A DNA stretch of 6,375 nucleotides, from NCBI GenBank assembly GCA_030620915.1, contig JAUXIR010000096.1, positions 1-6,375 of the forward strand, written 5' to 3'. The stretch comes from Geopsychrobacter sp. GTDB taxonomy: Bacteria > Desulfobacterota > Desulfuromonadia > Desulfuromonadales > Geopsychrobacteraceae. The position numbers and the translations under genes were made by a program. The notes below the pieces were generated by a model. It did no database searches. It saw nothing but the letters and a program-made list of their open reading frames with translations, and was not told the origin of the DNA. The number at the start of each line of letters is the position of its first letter. The stretch's first letter is position 1. Below, in pieces: positions 1 to 5,705 of this stretch.

Positions 1-1318
1 AGAGCACTCCCTGGACGACCCGCAGCATATAGGCCGCGGAGAAGACCACTCCGGCGGCGGCCAGCGCGGTTAGCAGCGGCCAACGTGAAAAGGCACCAAG
101 CAACACCAGAATCTCTCCGGCAAAATTGGACAGTCCCGGCAGACCGAGGGAGGCCAGACAGAAGAGCAGAAAGAAGGCGCTGAAGAACGGTAGGGTCTTC
201 CACATGCCGCCGAGCACGCGCAGATCACGCGAGCCGGTCCGGTCCTGCAACATCGCAACCAGAATAAACAGACCCCCGGTGGTCACGCCGTGGTTGATCA
301 TCAGCAACAACGAACCCTCCCAGGCCAGCTGATTCCAGGCCGCAAGGCCCAGAATGACGAAGCCCATATGCGCAACCGACGAGTAAGCGATAACCCGTTT
401 GATGTCGGTCTGTGCGTAGGCGATCCAGGCCGCATAGAAGATTCCGATCAACGCCAGTACCGCCAGCACCGGCAAACTCTGCTGTGCGGCCTGGGGAAAG
501 AGCGGAAAGGCGAAACGGATCAGGCCATAAATCCCGGTCTTGAGCAGCAGCCCGGCCAGATCGACCGAACCGGCCGCCGGAGCCTCGGTGTGGGCATCGG
601 GCAGCCAGGTATGGAAGGGGAAGAGCGGCACCTTGACCACAAAGGCGAGCAGGAAGCCGACATAGAGCAGCATCTCCACCCCGGAAGACAATTGCGTCTG
701 CATCAGGGCTTCGAAGGCAAAGCTGTAAACGCCGGTCTGCTCGCCGTGAATCAGGTAGAGGCTGATGATCGCCAGCAGCAGACAGAGGCTGCCGGCGAGG
801 GTAAAGAAGAAGAATTTAAGCGCGGCGTAAACCCGGTTGCCATGCCCCCAGACTCCGATCAGAAACAGCATCGGAATCAGCATCAGCTCCCAGAAGAGAT
901 AGAAAAGGATCAGGTCGGTGGCGAGAAAGACGCCGATGATGCCGGTCTCTAACAGCAGCACCAAGGCATAGAAGAGGGCCGGATGCTCCTTCTGCTTCCA
1001 GCTGATCAGCACCGCGGCGACCTGCAGCAATGCAGTCAGAGAGACCAGCAGCAACGAAATCCCGTCGAGGGCCAGACTGTAACGGATTCCGAAACTCGGA
1101 ATCCAGGCATAATCCTCCCTGAGCAACCAACCGGACTCAACCGGCAGAGCGACAAAGAGCCAGGCCGTCAGCAGCAGCACCGTCAGGGTGGTCAGCAGTG
1201 CCAGCCAGCGGCAGGCAACCGCCGAGTGTCGCAACAGCAGACAGAGCAGGGTGCCGACAAACGGCAGCCAGAGCACCAGGCTCAGGAGCGGAAATCCTGT
1301 CAGAGCAGAAAGAGTCAT
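1..1318 (-). CDS. nuoM: NADH-quinone oxidoreductase subunit M (antiporter-like proton-pumping subunit), 3' end beyond the window
   Basis: NuoM is one of three antiporter-like membrane subunits of complex I. It carries one proton channel in the inner membrane and is driven by electron transfer from NADH to quinone. 439 residues are visible with no stop before the left edge. E. coli NuoM is about 509 residues, so roughly the last 60-80 are missing. Nearly the whole protein is hydrophobic helices. Numbered from the ATG at 1318, I see the channel glutamate in WELMLIP (E144), the lysine in VKVPLFPFHTWLPDAH (K229), the helix lysine in LAGLLLKTGIYG (K260), the histidine in INHGV (H343) and the distal glutamate in FAGEIL (E402). 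These line up with E. coli E144, K234, K265 and E407. AQTDIKRVIAYSSVAHMGF is the usual core signature. The start is ambiguous: an in-frame ATG at 1327 would add three residues, and neither has a strong Shine-Dalgarno (GGA sits 8 nt before 1318). Subunit identity rests on the motifs and on following nuoL. An Mrp or hydrogenase antiporter paralogue is unlikely in this context. Confidence 0.96.
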   Translation of the reverse strand, partial: MTLSALTGFPLLSLVLWLPFVGTLLCLLLRHSAVACRWLALLTTLTVLLLTAWLFVALPVESGWLLREDYAWIPSFGIRYSLALDGISLLLVSLTALLQVAAVLISWKQKEHPALFYALVLLLETGIIGVFLATDLILFYLFWELMLIPMLFLIGVWGHGNRVYAALKFFFFTLAGSLCLLLAIISLYLIHGEQTGVYSFAFEALMQTQLSSGVEMLLYVGFLLAFVVKVPLFPFHTWLPDAHTEAPAAGSVDLAGLLLKTGIYGLIRFAFPLFPQAAQQSLPVLAVLALIGIFYAAWIAYAQTDIKRVIAYSSVAHMGFVILGLAAWNQLAWEGSLLLMINHGVTTGGLFILVAMLQDRTGSRDLRVLGGMWKTLPFFSAFFLLFCLASLGLPGLSNFAGEILVLLGAFSRWPLLTALAAAGVVFSAAYMLRVVQGVL

Positions 1319-1339
1319 GTGGAACATCCATTCAACCCC

Positions 1340-1417
1340 GTGAGGAGTGAGGGGTAAGGGGTGAAGCGTAGAAAAAACAAAAGGACCATATCTTTTACCT
1401 CACTCCTCACGCCTCAC
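1340..1417. repeat. Heptad-repeat palindromic element in the nuoL-nuoM gap
   Basis: The 104-bp nuoL-nuoM gap (1319-1422) is mostly this element. The left arm on the plus strand is four tandem 7-mers of consensus GTGAGGN (1340-1346, 1347-1353, 1354-1360, 1361-1367). The right arm is three such units read on the minus strand (1417-1411, 1410-1404, 1403-1397). The arms contain a perfect 13-bp inverted repeat, GTGAGGAGTGAGG at 1340-1352 against its complement at 1398-1410, around an AT-rich centre of 45 bp (1353-1397). In the nuo transcript this could fold into a stem starting about 12 nt after the nuoL stop and ending 21 nt before the nuoM start. It shares the exact 13-bp word CCTCACGCCTCAC (1405-1417) with the element in the nuoI-nuoJ gap (4174-4186). 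It has no open reading frame of its own. It looks like a REP- or MITE-like intergenic element; its function is unknown. Confidence 0.8.
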
Positions 1418-1422
1418 AGATT

Positions 1423-3279
1423 TCAAACAGCGGTCTTGAGCAGCAACCAACCGAGCATCAACAGCAGGCCCCAGGCAAAACCTTGCAGGTAAAATGAAAG
1501 CTGTCCGGTTGCCAACCGGCGAAAGTAGCCGCCCCAGTGCAACATGGTGCGGCCGATCCCCTCAACCACGCCATCAATCAGGCCGCGATCCACTCCGATC
1601 CAGCAGAAGTGCGCAATAAATCGGTAGGGCCGCACGATGATCTGCTGATAGAGAGCGTCAATGTACCATCCCTGCTGCAGGAAGCGCCGCCAGGGAGTCT
1701 CCTCCTCTGCCTTGAAATTGCGGTAGAGGATATGTGCCGGCCACCAGCCGCCGACAAAGAAGAGACTCATCAACACCAGCAGGCCGATCTCAGTCGCAAA
1801 CGGGACCTCAGTCGTTGATCCACTACCGAGCCAGTGACTGAACATCTCATGACCGCCGTAGAGATGGGGCAGATTGATCAGCCCGCCGAACAGGCCGAGC
1901 AGCGCCAGGGGGGGCAGAGTCCAGATCAACAGTGGCGAGAGCTGATGACCCGTTTTGGAACCGCGATATTCGCCGAAGAAGACCAGGTAGAGCAGGCGAA
2001 AGCTGTAGAAGGAGGTCAATCCCGCGGTGAAGACCCCTATCCCCCAGAGCGAGGCCGATAAACCATCACCATGAGAAAAGGCGGCCAACAGGATCGCATC
2101 CTTGGAGAAGAAGCCGCCGGAGAGGGGCGCGCCGGCCAGACAGAGGATGCCGACCAGAAACAGGCCGAAGAGCAGCGGGTTTTTCTTGCGCAGCCCACCC
2201 ATTTTGAAGATATCGTTCTCTTCACCGGCCAGATGAATCAGCGCACCGGCCGCCATGAAGAGGAGGGCCTTGAAGAAGGCGTGCACCAGCAGATGATTGA
2301 CTGCAGCGGCAACACTACCGACGCCGACGGCGAGAAACATATAGCCGATCTGGCTCATGGTCGAATAGGCGAGGATGCGCTTGATTTCACGCTGTGCCAG
2401 GGCGCAACTGGCGGCATAGAGGGCGGTGAAGGCACCGACGCAAGCAATAACGGCCATGCCGACCGCTGAAAGCGATACCAGGGGGAACATCCGACAGAGC
2501 AGATAACCCCCGGCAGTGACCATGGTCGCGGCATGGATGAGCGCCGAGACCGGGGTCGGACCGGCCATGGCATCGGGTAGCCAGGTCATCAACGGCAACT
2601 GGGCGCTCTTGCCGCAGGCCCCGCCCAACAACAGCAGCACCAACGGGGTGATCAGGGCCGGATCGAGTTCGGCGGCGCGCTGATTGATCTCGGCAATATC
2701 GACCGTACCGAGCAAGGCAAACAGCCAGAGCAGGGCGATGGTAAAGAAGAGATCGCCGATACGGGTTACGATGAAGGCCTTGCGTCCGGCGAGGGCATTT
2801 TCCTTCTTTTCATACCAGAAGCCGATCAGTGCGTAGCTACAGAAACCGACCCCTTCCCAGCCCAGAAAAAGCAGCAGCAGGTTATCCGCCAGGATGATGC
2901 AGAGCATGGCAAAGACAAACAGGTTGAGCAGGGCGAAGAAGCGCGCCTGATTCTCGTCGTGCTCCATATAGCCTGCGGCATAGATATGGATCAGGCTGGC
3001 GACGCCGGTGACCATCAGCGTCATGCTCGCCGCCAGCGGATCGAAGTACAGACCGATATCGGCCTGCAGCCCGGCGCTGGCAAGCCAGGTGAAAAGCTTG
3101 ACCTGGGTCCCACCCCCGGCCGCCAACGACCAACTGAAGAGGGTGAGGACGAAGCTGCCCAGAATACTTCCGATCGCCAACAGCGCCACCAGGCGACGCG
3201 GCAAACGACAGCCGACACAGGCGTTGATCACCCCACCTGCCAGCGGCAGCAGAAGCAGCAGAAAAAGCAGAGAATCCAT
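1423..3279 (-). CDS. nuoL: NADH-quinone oxidoreductase subunit L (distal antiporter-like subunit)
   Basis: NuoL is the most distal proton-pumping subunit of complex I. Besides its antiporter-like helix bundle it has a long lateral amphipathic helix that runs along the membrane arm. The protein is 618 residues, close to the E. coli length (613). Channel residues are all present: E142 in LGWEGVGFCSY, K224 in CGKSAQLPL, H249 in ALIHAATMVTAGG, H333 and K337 in LVHAFFKALLFM, and K393/D394 in GGFFSKDAIL. WLPDAMAGPTPVSALIH (233-249) is the family signature. The C-terminal third (about 515-590), with WYIDALYQQ and DRGLIDGVVEG, matches the lateral helix and its flanks, and a last hydrophobic helix follows (about 598-614). 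The ATG overlaps the nuoK stop by one base (TGATG), and GAGGGG at 3283-3288 serves as ribosome binding site, so translational coupling with nuoK is likely. The stop is TGA, and the heptad-repeat element begins 5 nt after it. Confidence 0.98.
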   Translation of the reverse strand: MDSLLFLLLLLPLAGGVINACVGCRLPRRLVALLAIGSILGSFVLTLFSWSLAAGGGTQVKLFTWLASAGLQADIGLYFDPLAASMTLMVTGVASLIHIYAAGYMEHDENQARFFALLNLFVFAMLCIILADNLLLLFLGWEGVGFCSYALIGFWYEKKENALAGRKAFIVTRIGDLFFTIALLWLFALLGTVDIAEINQRAAELDPALITPLVLLLLGGACGKSAQLPLMTWLPDAMAGPTPVSALIHAATMVTAGGYLLCRMFPLVSLSAVGMAVIACVGAFTALYAASCALAQREIKRILAYSTMSQIGYMFLAVGVGSVAAAVNHLLVHAFFKALLFMAAGALIHLAGEENDIFKMGGLRKKNPLLFGLFLVGILCLAGAPLSGGFFSKDAILLAAFSHGDGLSASLWGIGVFTAGLTSFYSFRLLYLVFFGEYRGSKTGHQLSPLLIWTLPPLALLGLFGGLINLPHLYGGHEMFSHWLGSGSTTEVPFATEIGLLVLMSLFFVGGWWPAHILYRNFKAEEETPWRRFLQQGWYIDALYQQIIVRPYRFIAHFCWIGVDRGLIDGVVEGIGRTMLHWGGYFRRLATGQLSFYLQGFAWGLLLMLGWLLLKTAV

Positions 3280-3584
3280 CAGCCCCTCAACTCGTCAAAG
3301 GCACGCACATCAATCGTCTTCTTGCGCCGGTTCAAGTAGACCACCATCGCCAGCGAAATCGAGACCTCGGCCGAGGTCAGCGCCATCAAAAAGATCACCA
3401 TCACCTGGCCATCCAACTGCTGCCAGAACGCACTGGCCCCGACCAGCACCAGACCGGAGGCATTGAGCATGATCTCGACCCCGATCAGAATCATAATCAG
3501 GTTGCGCCGCACCAGCACCGCCATCAGACCGAGCAGAAAGAGGATGCTGGCTAGTATCAGCAGATGTTGAAAGGGTACGATCAT
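3279..3584 (-). CDS. nuoK: NADH-quinone oxidoreductase subunit K
   Basis: NuoK (the MrpC-like subunit, ND4L in mitochondria) is a three-helix membrane protein beside NuoJ. It contributes buried glutamates to the chain of charged residues that links the quinone site to the antiporter subunits. It is 101 residues (E. coli 100). The three hydrophobic segments are at about 5-24, 29-49 and 62-84. The two essential membrane glutamates are present: E37 in LIGVEIMLNA and E73 in TSAEVSISLAM, equivalent to E. coli Glu36 and Glu72. The C-terminal FDELRG resembles the E. coli ending (SEMRG). The ATG overlaps the nuoJ stop by 4 bp (ATGA), with a strong AGGAGG six bases upstream. The gene ends in a TGATG junction with nuoL. 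Confidence 0.98.
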   Translation of the reverse strand: MIVPFQHLLILASILFLLGLMAVLVRRNLIMILIGVEIMLNASGLVLVGASAFWQQLDGQVMVIFLMALTSAEVSISLAMVVYLNRRKKTIDVRAFDELRG

Positions 3585-4105
3585 CGCTCCCCTCCTAACG
3601 GCTCTTTTGTGCCGGCGGCGCGACCGACATAGAAGGCACCGACGGCGGCGAACAGCAGCTGAAAGGAGACGATCTCGACCGCCAGGGCATACTCATGGAA
3701 AAGGGTGTAGCCGAAATCCCGCGGCGAAGCATACCAGCGCGGCAATTGCTGACCAGCTGCGGGATCAAGCTGCAGCAGCAACAGGGTGCAGCCAAGGATG
3801 GCCGCGCCGAGCAGTAATACCGGCAGCCACTGCAAGGGGACCGGTCCCTGACGGTCGGCATCCTCTCCGGGGGAGAGTTCAAGCATCATGATGATAAAGA
3901 GGAAGAGCACCATGATCGCCCCGGCGTAGATAATGACCTCCAGGGCCGCGACCATTGGCGCACCCAGCAGGTAAAAAATCAGCGCCAGCGCAAAGAAGCT
4001 GTTGACCAGATAGATCACCGCATGCACCGGGTTGCGCCGGGTCACCGCCATTGCCGTCGCCGCCACCGCGACCGCACCGAGTATGTAGAAAAGCAAGGTT
4101 GCCAT
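3581..4105 (-). CDS. nuoJ: NADH-quinone oxidoreductase subunit J
   Basis: NuoJ (ND6 in mitochondria) is a five-helix membrane subunit next to NuoH and NuoK. Its third helix has a flexible bulge thought to take part in coupling. I take the ATG at 4105 as the start, giving 174 residues (E. coli 184). AAGGTG at 4112-4117 lies six bases upstream, and the resulting N-terminus MATLLFYILG lines up with E. coli MEFAFYICG. A GTG at 4114 would add three residues but sits inside that ribosome binding site. Signatures are RNPVHAVIYL (24-33) and ALEVIIYAGAIMVLFLF (54-70), which includes E56 and Y60. A further motif in helix five is EYALAVEIVS (138-147). Hydrophobic segments lie at about 4-20, 29-48, 53-75, 93-112 and 141-160. 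The gene is separated from nuoI by a repeat element but is joined to nuoK by an ATGA overlap. Confidence 0.97.
   Translation of the reverse strand: MATLLFYILGAVAVAATAMAVTRRNPVHAVIYLVNSFFALALIFYLLGAPMVAALEVIIYAGAIMVLFLFIIMMLELSPGEDADRQGPVPLQWLPVLLLGAAILGCTLLLLQLDPAAGQQLPRWYASPRDFGYTLFHEYALAVEIVSFQLLFAAVGAFYVGRAAGTKEPLGGER
3591..3596 (-). promoter_or_regulatory. Ribosome binding site of nuoK
   Basis: A full AGGAGG on the minus strand, six bases before the nuoK ATG at 3584 and inside the 3' end of nuoJ. It is the best match to the consensus in the window and supports strong or coupled initiation of nuoK. Confidence 0.75.
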
Positions 4106-4111
4106 GCTTAA

Positions 4112-4117
4112 CACCTT
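4112..4117 (-). promoter_or_regulatory. Ribosome binding site of nuoJ
   Basis: AAGGTG on the minus strand, six bases before the ATG at 4105. It decides between that ATG and the in-frame GTG at 4114, whose codon overlaps this site. It lies just outside the neighbouring heptad-repeat element (4125-4186). Confidence 0.7.
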
Positions 4118-4124
4118 CTAAAGC

Positions 4125-4186
4125 GTGAGGCGTGAGGCGTTAGAAGTGAGGCGTAAAGACTTTACCCTTTACCCCTCACGCCTCAC
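4125..4186. repeat. Heptad-repeat palindromic element in the nuoI-nuoJ gap, overlapping the nuoI stop
   Basis: A 62-bp element made almost wholly of 7-mers. The left arm on the plus strand has five units: gtgaggc, gtgaggc, gttagaa, gtgaggc, gtaaaga (4125-4159). The right arm on the minus strand has four: gtgaggc, gtgaggg, gtaaagg, gtaaagt (4186-4159). The two arms meet at a single central base, 4159, flanked by gtaaag/ctttac. Including one flanking base on each side, a perfect 14-bp inverted repeat pairs 4124-4137 with 4174-4187. An alternative inner hairpin pairs 4146-4158 with 4167-4179 (12 of 13 pairs, 8-nt loop). The nuoI TGA stop (4183-4185) lies inside the right arm. No U-run follows the stem in the transcript, so it does not look like an intrinsic terminator. 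The same family fills the nuoL-nuoM gap. Its role is unknown; transcript stability or simple insertion tolerance at a gene junction are possible. Confidence 0.82.
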
Positions 4187-4713
4187 GGAAGCAGATCCTT
4201 AACATTGACCGGTTTGTCTTCGCCGGGGTTCTCACCACGGGCCGCCGTCACCCCGATTCCGGCGTGATGATAGAAATTATAGCCGGGCTCCTGACCGCAG
4301 TGGTCGACCAGCAGTTCTTCCTTTTCCCACACCGTCTCAAGCGGATTGCGGTTGGCCATCTCGAAATCTCCGGTCACCTGAATCGCCAGGGTCGGACAGG
4401 CCTCGGTACAGAGCCCGCAAAAGATACAACGGCTGAAATTGATGCGGAACCAGGCGGCGTAACGTCGACCATCCTCCCCTTCGGTGGCCTGCATCGAAAT
4501 ACAATCAACCGGGCAGGCGGCGCTACACAGATAACAGGCGACACAGCGTTCCTGCCCGTCGGGGTCACGGGTCAAAATCAGCCGGCCACGGTAGCGCGGC
4601 GGCAATTGAGTCCGGACCTCCGGATACTCGATGGTCACCGTCGGACGAAACATATTCCGCAGGGTGATCCAGAAGGGTTCGATGGTCCCCTTGATGTCGC
4701 GCCAGATACTCAT
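4183..4713 (-). CDS. nuoI: NADH-quinone oxidoreductase subunit I (two [4Fe-4S] ferredoxin-type subunit)
   Basis: NuoI passes electrons through two [4Fe-4S] clusters (N6a and N6b) from NuoG towards cluster N2 and the quinone site, at the foot of the peripheral arm on the cytoplasmic side. The protein is 176 residues (E. coli 180). Two ferredoxin motifs are complete: C57, C60, C63, C67 followed by Pro, and C96, C99, C102, C106 followed by Pro. LPPRYRGRLILTRDPDG (37-53), INFSRCIFCGLC (91-102), the GYNFY segment (144-148) and the ending VKDLLP match the E. coli protein closely. The amphipathic N-terminus (about 1-25) would anchor it to the membrane arm. The ATG at 4713 is chosen because GGAGG (4719-4723) lies five bases upstream and the codon forms an ATGA overlap with the nuoH stop. 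An in-frame TTG at 4725 overlaps the binding site and is not needed. The stop codon is embedded in the heptad-repeat element. Confidence 0.98.
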   Translation of the reverse strand: MSIWRDIKGTIEPFWITLRNMFRPTVTIEYPEVRTQLPPRYRGRLILTRDPDGQERCVACYLCSAACPVDCISMQATEGEDGRRYAAWFRINFSRCIFCGLCTEACPTLAIQVTGDFEMANRNPLETVWEKEELLVDHCGQEPGYNFYHHAGIGVTAARGENPGEDKPVNVKDLLP

Positions 4714-5705
4714 CCCTGCCTCCAAAGCAAAAAGGCACCGGTCAGTATCACGTTGAGCAGTGACAAAGGAAGCAGGATCTTCCAGCCAAAGTGCATCAGC
4801 TGATCGTAACGCAGCCGCGGCAGGGTGCCGCGCACCCAGATGAAGAAGAAACAGACAAACAGAACCTTGATACTGAACCAGACCACCCCCGGCAGAAAGG
4901 GGCCCATCCAGCCACCGAGGAAGAAGACCGTCAGCATCGAACCAAGGATAATCAGATTGAGATATTCGGCGACAAAAAAGAGACCGAAGCGCATCCCCGA
5001 ATATTCGGTGTGAAAACCACCGACCAGTTCATTTTCGGCCTCGGGCAGATCGAAGGGAATCCGCTTGCTCTCGGCAACCGCACTGATCAGAAAGATCAGA
5101 AAGGCCAGCGGATTGACCAGGGCGAAGGGCACAGCGGACTGGGCCATGACGATATCGGTCAATGAAAAAGAGCGCGCCAGCATCACCACCGGCACCAGCG
5201 CCAACCCCATCGAAAGCTCGTAGCTGATCAACTGTGACAAGCCGCGGATCGCACCGAGCAGTGAATACTTCGAGTTAGAAGCCCAGCCGCCCAGGGCCAT
5301 ACCGTAGACGGCCAGTGACGAGAGGCCCAGAAAGAAGAGTACGCCGATGTTCAGGTCGCAGACCACCAGCGGCACTTGATGGCCAAAGAGGCTGAGCGGT
5401 GGGCCGAAGGGGACCACGGCGAAGGTGAGTAGCGCGGTGACTGCCGCCAAACCCGGTGCAAGCATGAACAGCCACCTGTCGGCCTGTGCCGGGATAAAAT
5501 CTTCCTTGGTCAGCAGTTTGATGAGATCGGCCCACGGCTGCATCGTACCGAAAGGCCCGACCCGATTCGGGCCCGGACGCAGCTGGATCCGACCGAGGAT
5601 CTTACGCTCGGCGAGTACCAGATAGGCCGCCAGGGTTAACAGGACCATGAAAATCAGGCCCAGTTTAGCAACGATCAGCAGCAATATCACCAGCCACTCA
5701 GGCAT
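4710..5705 (-). CDS. nuoH: NADH-quinone oxidoreductase subunit H (quinone-site membrane subunit)
   Basis: NuoH (ND1) is the membrane subunit that joins the peripheral arm to the membrane arm and forms much of the quinone-binding cavity and the charged path leading to the pumps. From the ATG at 5705 it is 331 residues (E. coli 325). The first helix is followed by LAERKILGRIQLRPGPNRVG (31-50). The segment GGWASNSKYSLLGAIRG (139-155) is a family signature. The long acidic cytoplasmic loop AESKRIPFDLPEAENELVG (211-229) continues into FHTEYSGMRFGLFFVAEY (231-248). A late RGTLPRLRYDQLMHFGWK (292-309) precedes the last helix. Eight or so hydrophobic segments are visible, as expected for bacteria. 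The start has GGAGGG (5711-5716) five bases upstream. An in-frame GTG at 5711 overlaps that site and is rejected. The gene overlaps nuoG by 8 bp and nuoI by 4 bp, which suggests coupled translation. Confidence 0.98.
   Translation of the reverse strand: MPEWLVILLLIVAKLGLIFMVLLTLAAYLVLAERKILGRIQLRPGPNRVGPFGTMQPWADLIKLLTKEDFIPAQADRWLFMLAPGLAAVTALLTFAVVPFGPPLSLFGHQVPLVVCDLNIGVLFFLGLSSLAVYGMALGGWASNSKYSLLGAIRGLSQLISYELSMGLALVPVVMLARSFSLTDIVMAQSAVPFALVNPLAFLIFLISAVAESKRIPFDLPEAENELVGGFHTEYSGMRFGLFFVAEYLNLIILGSMLTVFFLGGWMGPFLPGVVWFSIKVLFVCFFFIWVRGTLPRLRYDQLMHFGWKILLPLSLLNVILTGAFLLWRQG
4719..4723 (-). promoter_or_regulatory. Ribosome binding site of nuoI
   Basis: GGAGG on the minus strand, inside the last codons of nuoH and five bases before the nuoI ATG at 4713. 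It rules against the in-frame TTG at 4725, which would start upstream of and within this site. Confidence 0.75.

Noticed and set aside
290..952. A 220-residue open frame on the plus strand
   Set aside because: It lies antisense to nuoM, is rich in Gln, Glu, Gly and Arg as expected from the complement of a hydrophobic membrane gene, and has no recognisable domain.
816..1331. Two minus-strand open frames (816-1130 and 1137-1331) within nuoM
   Set aside because: They are out-of-frame shadows. The in-frame reading from 1318 is continuous to the window edge and matches NuoM throughout.
1340..1417. Rho-independent terminator after nuoL
   Set aside because: The stem is interrupted by a 45-nt loop, and no U-run follows the 3' arm in the transcript direction; the U-rich part is in the loop. 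nuoM follows as an expected operon member.
1..3279. Mrp antiporter or membrane-bound hydrogenase subunits in place of NuoL and NuoM
   Set aside because: The gene order nuoG-H-I-J-K-L-M, the lateral-helix C-terminus of NuoL and the close match to E. coli NuoM point to complex I.
2959..3466. Plus-strand open frames of 126 and 152 residues across the nuoL/nuoK junction
   Set aside because: They are antisense to well supported nuoL and nuoK, overlap each other, and have low-complexity Arg/Gln/Pro composition.
4125..4186. CRISPR array or direct-repeat array
   Set aside because: The units are contiguous 7-mers without unique spacers and are arranged head to head, not as repeat-spacer units.
4264..4803. 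A 179-residue plus-strand open frame antisense to nuoI
   Set aside because: nuoI has complete ferredoxin motifs on the opposite strand, and the antisense product shows no family features or upstream binding site.
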